Source: Aphidius gifuensis (Eukaryota; Arthropoda; Insecta; Hymenoptera; Braconidae). Taken from it: 64,000 nucleotides of DNA. The stretch is from NCBI RefSeq assembly GCF_014905175.1, contig NC_057790.1, forward strand, positions 10,535,298-10,599,297. The letters run 5' to 3'. This document shows, piece by piece, positions 59,895 to 64,000 of the stretch. Below the pieces are notes generated by a model that worked only from the letters and a program-made list of their open reading frames with translations, was not told the DNA's origin and searched no databases. The first letter of the stretch is position 1, and the number at the start of each line of letters is the position of its first letter. Both the position numbers and the translations under genes were made by a program.

Positions 59895-59977
59895 ATAATA
59901 TATAGGCACGGTAGTTAAATCTCGTTTCTCCCACTTGTTTCTCATACTTGACGCGAGGCACTACCGTGCCTCTTGAT
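59895..59977 (+). repeat. terminal hairpin, GAGGCACTACCGTGCCTCTTGAT
   Basis: Stem GAGGCA/TGCCTC then TTGAT. The next base begins the interrupted repetitive-protein gene. AGGCACGGTAGT upstream (59904) is an inverted partner. Confidence 0.6.
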
Positions 59978-60230
59978 ACTTAAGTATGCAGGATCAGTTG
60001 AATATCCTATGTTTGATGTACAAAATTCTGGTGCTGGAAAAACATCAAAATATTCTACATGTAATGATAATAAAACTGATGAAAAAAATAAAAATACATC
60101 AGGATATCAAAATTTACTGGAGTATCCTATCTATGATGTACAAGTTTCAAGTAAAGAAAAAATACTTAAGTATGCAGGATCACTTGAATATTCTATGTTT
60201 GATGTCCAAAATTCTGGTGCTGAAAAAAAA
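59978..60230 (+). pseudogene. second piece of the repetitive EYPI(F/Y)DVQ gene
   Basis: Opens in the middle of a repeat unit (LKYAGSVEYPMFDVQNSGAG) and gives one full 62-residue unit plus part of the next (LEYSMFDVQNSGAE), nearly identical to 50740-50929. Its first bases (ACTTAAGTATGC) are exactly those that should follow the point where the first piece stops. The 3' end is cut near 60230 by A-rich sequence and the hAT-like element. Confidence 0.75.
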
Positions 60231-60241
60231 AAGGAAATATC

Positions 60242-61010
60242 AATGCCGCGATAATCGATAATATCGTGACAAGACGATACAATAATGACGACAACGATAC
60301 GATAATGCTATTTTTTATCGTATCGTCGTCACGACACGATACGATATTTGACTGACGATAACCGATAAAATTATCGTGTTATCACGATAATGTCGGAAAA
60401 AATATACATTTAAACCAAACCAAAAATCTCGTATTGTTAAACTCCACAAAATGTTAAATTAAAGAAAAAATAGATTACTGCAACCTATAATATTGGATAT
60501 ATCAATCTAACAATATGAAATTAATATAAATTATAATAATATGATAATTGATAATAATTTTATATAAATTATATAAAACGTTGTTGCATGTGCTATAATA
60601 TATTTTTGTTTATTTGTTTTTCAAGTTTTTCTTCAATATCATTTGCCAATGAGCTTTTAAACCATGAATTTAAACATAATAAACTTTTAGTATAATAATT
60701 TTTACTTAGATTATTTATCTCATTTACTTATTGTCCTTAAGATGATTCTTCCTGCTTTTATAATGTTTTTGTATGTCAAAAATATTTGAAAATTTCACTG
60801 TAACTTATACTCGAAAAAAAAAAATATCGTCGATAGTGTCGATAACGCACGATACGATACGACAACGCCTATGACGATACGATAATAAGACGACACGATA
60901 ATCTGATTTTTTGTCGAATTTTTAGACGACACGATACGATAACGACAATCATCTTTCGCGACACGATACGATAATCAGCCAATTATCGTATCGTATCGTA
61001 TCGCGGCATC
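60242..61010. mobile_element. hAT-derived short element
   Basis: Ends ATGCCGCGATA and TATCGCGGCAT, with arrays of ACGATACGATA words in both arms. On the minus strand at about 60600-60700 a scrap of hAT C terminus is visible (LLCLNSWFKSSL-like), comparable to the end of the transposase at 4852. This is an internally deleted hAT element. Confidence 0.75.
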
Positions 61011-61365
61011 TCTATTTATATGCTTTCAAAACATTTTAGATCCAAAACATTTTAGAATTTTTTTTTTTTCAATGCGATAAGAACTGCCTTCTTGCTTTGA
61101 ATAACTTCAGAACTCGAATTCATTATTTTATGATGTTTATGTTTTATTTTTATTATGTTTATGTTATGGATATTATGTTTCGGAATGGAAGTATTCTTTT
61201 CTCTGTTCCAAGCATTGAGTACAACTTAAGAAACTCTTTCTAAAATATTCATTGTATAATACAATTTTAATTAGTGTGGATTGCCATTGAAATTAATTAT
61301 TAGGGTTTGCCTATAGGAATCGATGCAGCCAAAGAAATTATGTGGTAAGAAACATTATTCATTAA

Positions 61366-61516
61366 TTTTTTAGCTTCATCTTTTCCTCAGCTGCTGCTTT
61401 TCCTTGGTATTTTAATTTATTTAACAAATATAAAATAAATGCAATTTATTTTAATAAATAAAAATACCAAGGAAAAGCAGTAGCTAAGAAAAAGATGAAG
61501 CTAAAAAATTAATGTA
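61366..61516. repeat. fold-back repeat, related to 18536-18770
   Basis: TTTTAGCTTCATCTTTTCCT...TTTTCCTTGGTATTTT pairs with AAAATACCAAGGAAAAGC...AAGATGAAGCTAAAA. Arms are about 45 bp. Confidence 0.8.
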
Positions 61517-61799
61517 GCCAAAGAAATTAAATGGTAAGCTGCATCAATTCCTTAGCTCCATTCTATATAAGATTTCCTGGGCCAGTGGCTTGCACTTTTA
61601 ATTTATCCCGCAAATTACAATTTTGCCTACGTCACAACTTTTTTTTATTTTAATTTTTTAAAGTAAAATAAAGGCTTTTATGTAATTTTTTCTTATTTTT
61701 TCTTAAAATAAAACGGTAAAGCTGTAACTCTGGGATAAATGTGTTCTTAGGAAAAGGCTAAGCACAATTTTTATAGCAAATATTCACAATGTAAATAAA

Positions 61800-61995
61800 A
61801 TTACTTAGAAAATAAATCATTAATTAATTAAATTATTAAATGAAATAATATTATATCGCATTAAATAATGAATAAATATTTATTATTATATCAAATTGAA
61901 TTACTTAACAATTAAATTATTAATTAATTTAATTATCAAATGAAATAATATTATATCGCTTCAAATAATAAATAATTATTTATTATTGTATCAGT
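61800..61995. repeat. duplicated AT-rich unit of about 110-120 bp
   Basis: AAATGAAATAATATTATATCGC occurs at about 61839 and 61939 within similar surroundings. Confidence 0.6.
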
Positions 61996-62143
61996 AAATT
62001 AAATAAACTTTTGAATATATAGAAAATATGGTATCGCCATCTAGTGTTGAATTTTCAAAACTAAGTCGAGGCACATTTCCCCCTGCCTAGGAGGCACATT
62101 CTCAGTTTAGGCTCTGGCAACACTGGATATTAGTGCAAAATAT

Positions 62144-63122
62144 ATGCTTGATTTTATCAGGACCACAAAAGAAGTTCCTAGCTATATTTGTTGTTGTTGT
62201 TGTGAAGGGCTTTCGTTCAAAAAATCGATCGTTACTTCAAAAATTCATTCTTATATGAGCAGCTATAATAACTATACAAAGAATAAACAAATTGAAATCG
62301 AAGAAGAATTCAGGTCCATGTTTATTGGTTACAATTCAACGTACTTATGTCACACTTGTCACTCAAACATCCGTCAAGCAAAAATACCAGTTATTAATCC
62401 AAATTGTGAATTGTGGTTTGAAATATCCTACAATTGAAGAAGACATAAAAAATTTATCTGACCTTGAAGAAATTTTAGTGTCACCTTACATTCCTTTCAT
62501 GCAAATTATGGAATTAAAAAGACATTCAATAAATCCTCAACTTGGATGCAAAGGATCTGTGATCAATATTCCAGTGGACGTTAACGAAATGACATCAGTT
62601 TTGCCTCGAAAATTCAAAGACACGTCAGTCATTCAACTCAAATTGAAACGAAATTTGAAACATCGTACTGATTATATAAATGAAACCATTAATCCTTCAA
62701 AAGTTATGAGAGCAATTTCTATTTTGTATGAAAAACCTCTTCATAAAATGCATAAAATAAAAATTGATCCTGAAGTTTTCGAACAATATGATTCTATGAA
62801 TCCTGAAACTCAAATAAATTTTATTGTTAATCCAGATGATGCAAATGTCGATAATAAAGAATTTGTTGAAAATGTTATTTTTTTACCATGGTCACCTTTT
62901 CAACTAGAAAGTAGTAAGTTAGCTGATCGTGAAGATAAAAATCAATTGTTAATTGAAAGAGGTATATTCAATAATACAATTTGCGGGTATGATGAATATA
63001 ATCAAGAGAGTAGGTCTCTCGAACATTCATGTTCCGTAAATTCAATTATACATAGAATGGCTACTCTTTATATTATTGATCCTGATACTCAAAAATATAT
63101 TGAACACCATCATAATTCATTT
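62144..63122 (+). pseudogene. Helitron protein N-terminal region (DUF6570-like), truncated
   Basis: The frame from ATG 62144 contains VPSYICCCCCEGLSFKKSIV and YLCHTCHSNIRQAKIPVINP, a Cys-rich region usual in front of the Helitron helicase. A one-base frameshift near 62415 moves to the frame with YPTIEEDIKNLSDLEEILVS, PYIPFMQIMEL, GSVINIPVDVNEMTSVLPRK and VIQLKLKRNLKHRTDYI, the conserved DUF6570-type block of arthropod Helitron proteins. Then come about 180 less conserved residues to IEHHHNSFLR. At 63122 the coding is cut by a dispersed repeat, also present at 41640. Rep nickase and helicase domains are absent, so it is dead. Confidence 0.8.
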
Positions 63123-63860
63123 TTACGTAGGCGGAAGCCTACTAGTATTGTTTTCACTATATGAATTTAGAAAAATGTTCATATCTTCTGAAATAAGATA
63201 GATAGAATGTTCGTATTAGAACCAAATTAAAGCTTAGAAGAAACACTACAACCGAAAATAGGAAAAAAAAAATATTCTCATTGTTAATAAATTAGTTATC
63301 AACAAAAAATGTTTTTGCAAAAATTTTAAAATCAAAATATTAAGAAAACTAAAAACAAATCGTGGATGCGATTTTTTGCCTAGACATTTAAAATTGCAAA
63401 ATCTATATAATTGAGAAGTAGTTTTTTTTTCGCTATTGTTAGAAATTTGTTAATTTACAAAAAAACAAAATTTACGTTTTTTTATACCTTGCATAACTTT
63501 TTAAAAATTAACTTATATACTTCCATTTGGTCTCAAATTGTTGGCCTTTTAAATACCGAGAGCCACACTGTCTTGATAAAAAACACTCCGAACTCGCGTT
63601 AATTAGTTATCAACAATTGTTTATAATAATAAGTAGTGTCTGGTATGTTCTAATAAAAAAATAGACATGAAGGATTGCTTTTAACGATTTTTTAGAAGAG
63701 AGTGTGGCTCTCAGAAATTTAATCAGGAATTTTTTGGGCTTTACAAATTTTTTTTATGTTTATTTGTTCAAAAGTTATTGAAAGTATAAACAACTAATAA
63801 TTTAAATTATAACACTGTTTTTTGACAAAAAAAAGATGCGCGTATGCATAAAAGTTTATT
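63120..63860. repeat. dispersed 0.7-kb repeat, copy 2
   Basis: Begins TTTTACGTAGGCGGAAGCC and parallels 41640-42360 block by block (ATGTTCATATCTTCT, AGAAAACTAAAAACAAATC, GCGCGTATGC). It truncates the Helitron protein. Confidence 0.7.
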
Positions 63861-64000
63861 TGCTGTAGTTATAATTTGCTTGATCGATAAAATAGTTATT
63901 TAAATTATCACGTTATTAAAAAAAAAAAAAAAAATTGCCACGGAAAAATTTTTATAAATAAAAGTATTAAACAAAATGATTTGAAAAAAAAAAACTTGTT
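63861..64000. other. no recognised feature
   Basis: A-rich sequence to the window end. Confidence 0.4.

Overview
This is a very AT-rich eukaryotic window, almost certainly from an arthropod and most likely an insect. The evidence is spliced coding fragments matching animal families (an aminergic GPCR exon, PP2A scaffold subunit A, alsin), tRNA-derived SINEs, and Copia, hAT, MULE, Helitron and Polinton-type mobile elements. A parasitoid-wasp-like genome would fit the composition and repeat load, but that is inference. There are no bacterial-style operons, rRNA genes, credible tRNA genes or CRISPR arrays. Layout: 0-10 kb holds a broken Copia gag-pol (minus strand), a 286-bp tandem array, two fold-back hairpins, a hAT transposase pseudogene split cleanly by a solo-LTR-like insertion, and a 2.1-kb element with long inverted ends. 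10-22 kb is gene-poor and made of MITE-like elements, minisatellites and SINE heads. 23.2-25.9 kb is a decayed Polinton/adintovirus-like integrated element (PLA2-like protein, FtsK/HerA-type ATPase, an unrecognised protein and a retroviral-type integrase). 27-32.9 kb has tandem arrays, a 1.3-kb TIR element with TA flanks, and SINEs. 33.2-33.6 kb is the one clean host exon, from a biogenic-amine receptor. 34.3-37.5 kb is a composite element made of short repeated words; it encloses a broken PP2A-A gene piece. 37.5-39.7 kb has a MULE transposase remnant and large hairpins. 43-45 kb is a broken alsin (Als2) copy. 45.7-46.4 kb is a candidate small two-exon gene. 48.5-50.9 kb holds a word array and a repetitive-protein gene, a further piece of which lies at 60.0 kb beyond about 9 kb of nested elements. 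53.7-54.4 kb is a zinc-finger pseudogene. 57.2-58.6 kb is a word-array element with a related empty site nearby. 60.2-61.0 kb is a short hAT derivative. 62.1-63.1 kb is a truncated Helitron protein. Most recognisable coding sequence is broken, so the genes do not form a pathway; the window records layer upon layer of insertion. The most unusual structure is a set of elements with CCC-NGG-type termini, each filled with its own short 'word' repeated in both orientations. One of them can be compared with a nearby empty site and shows no target duplication.
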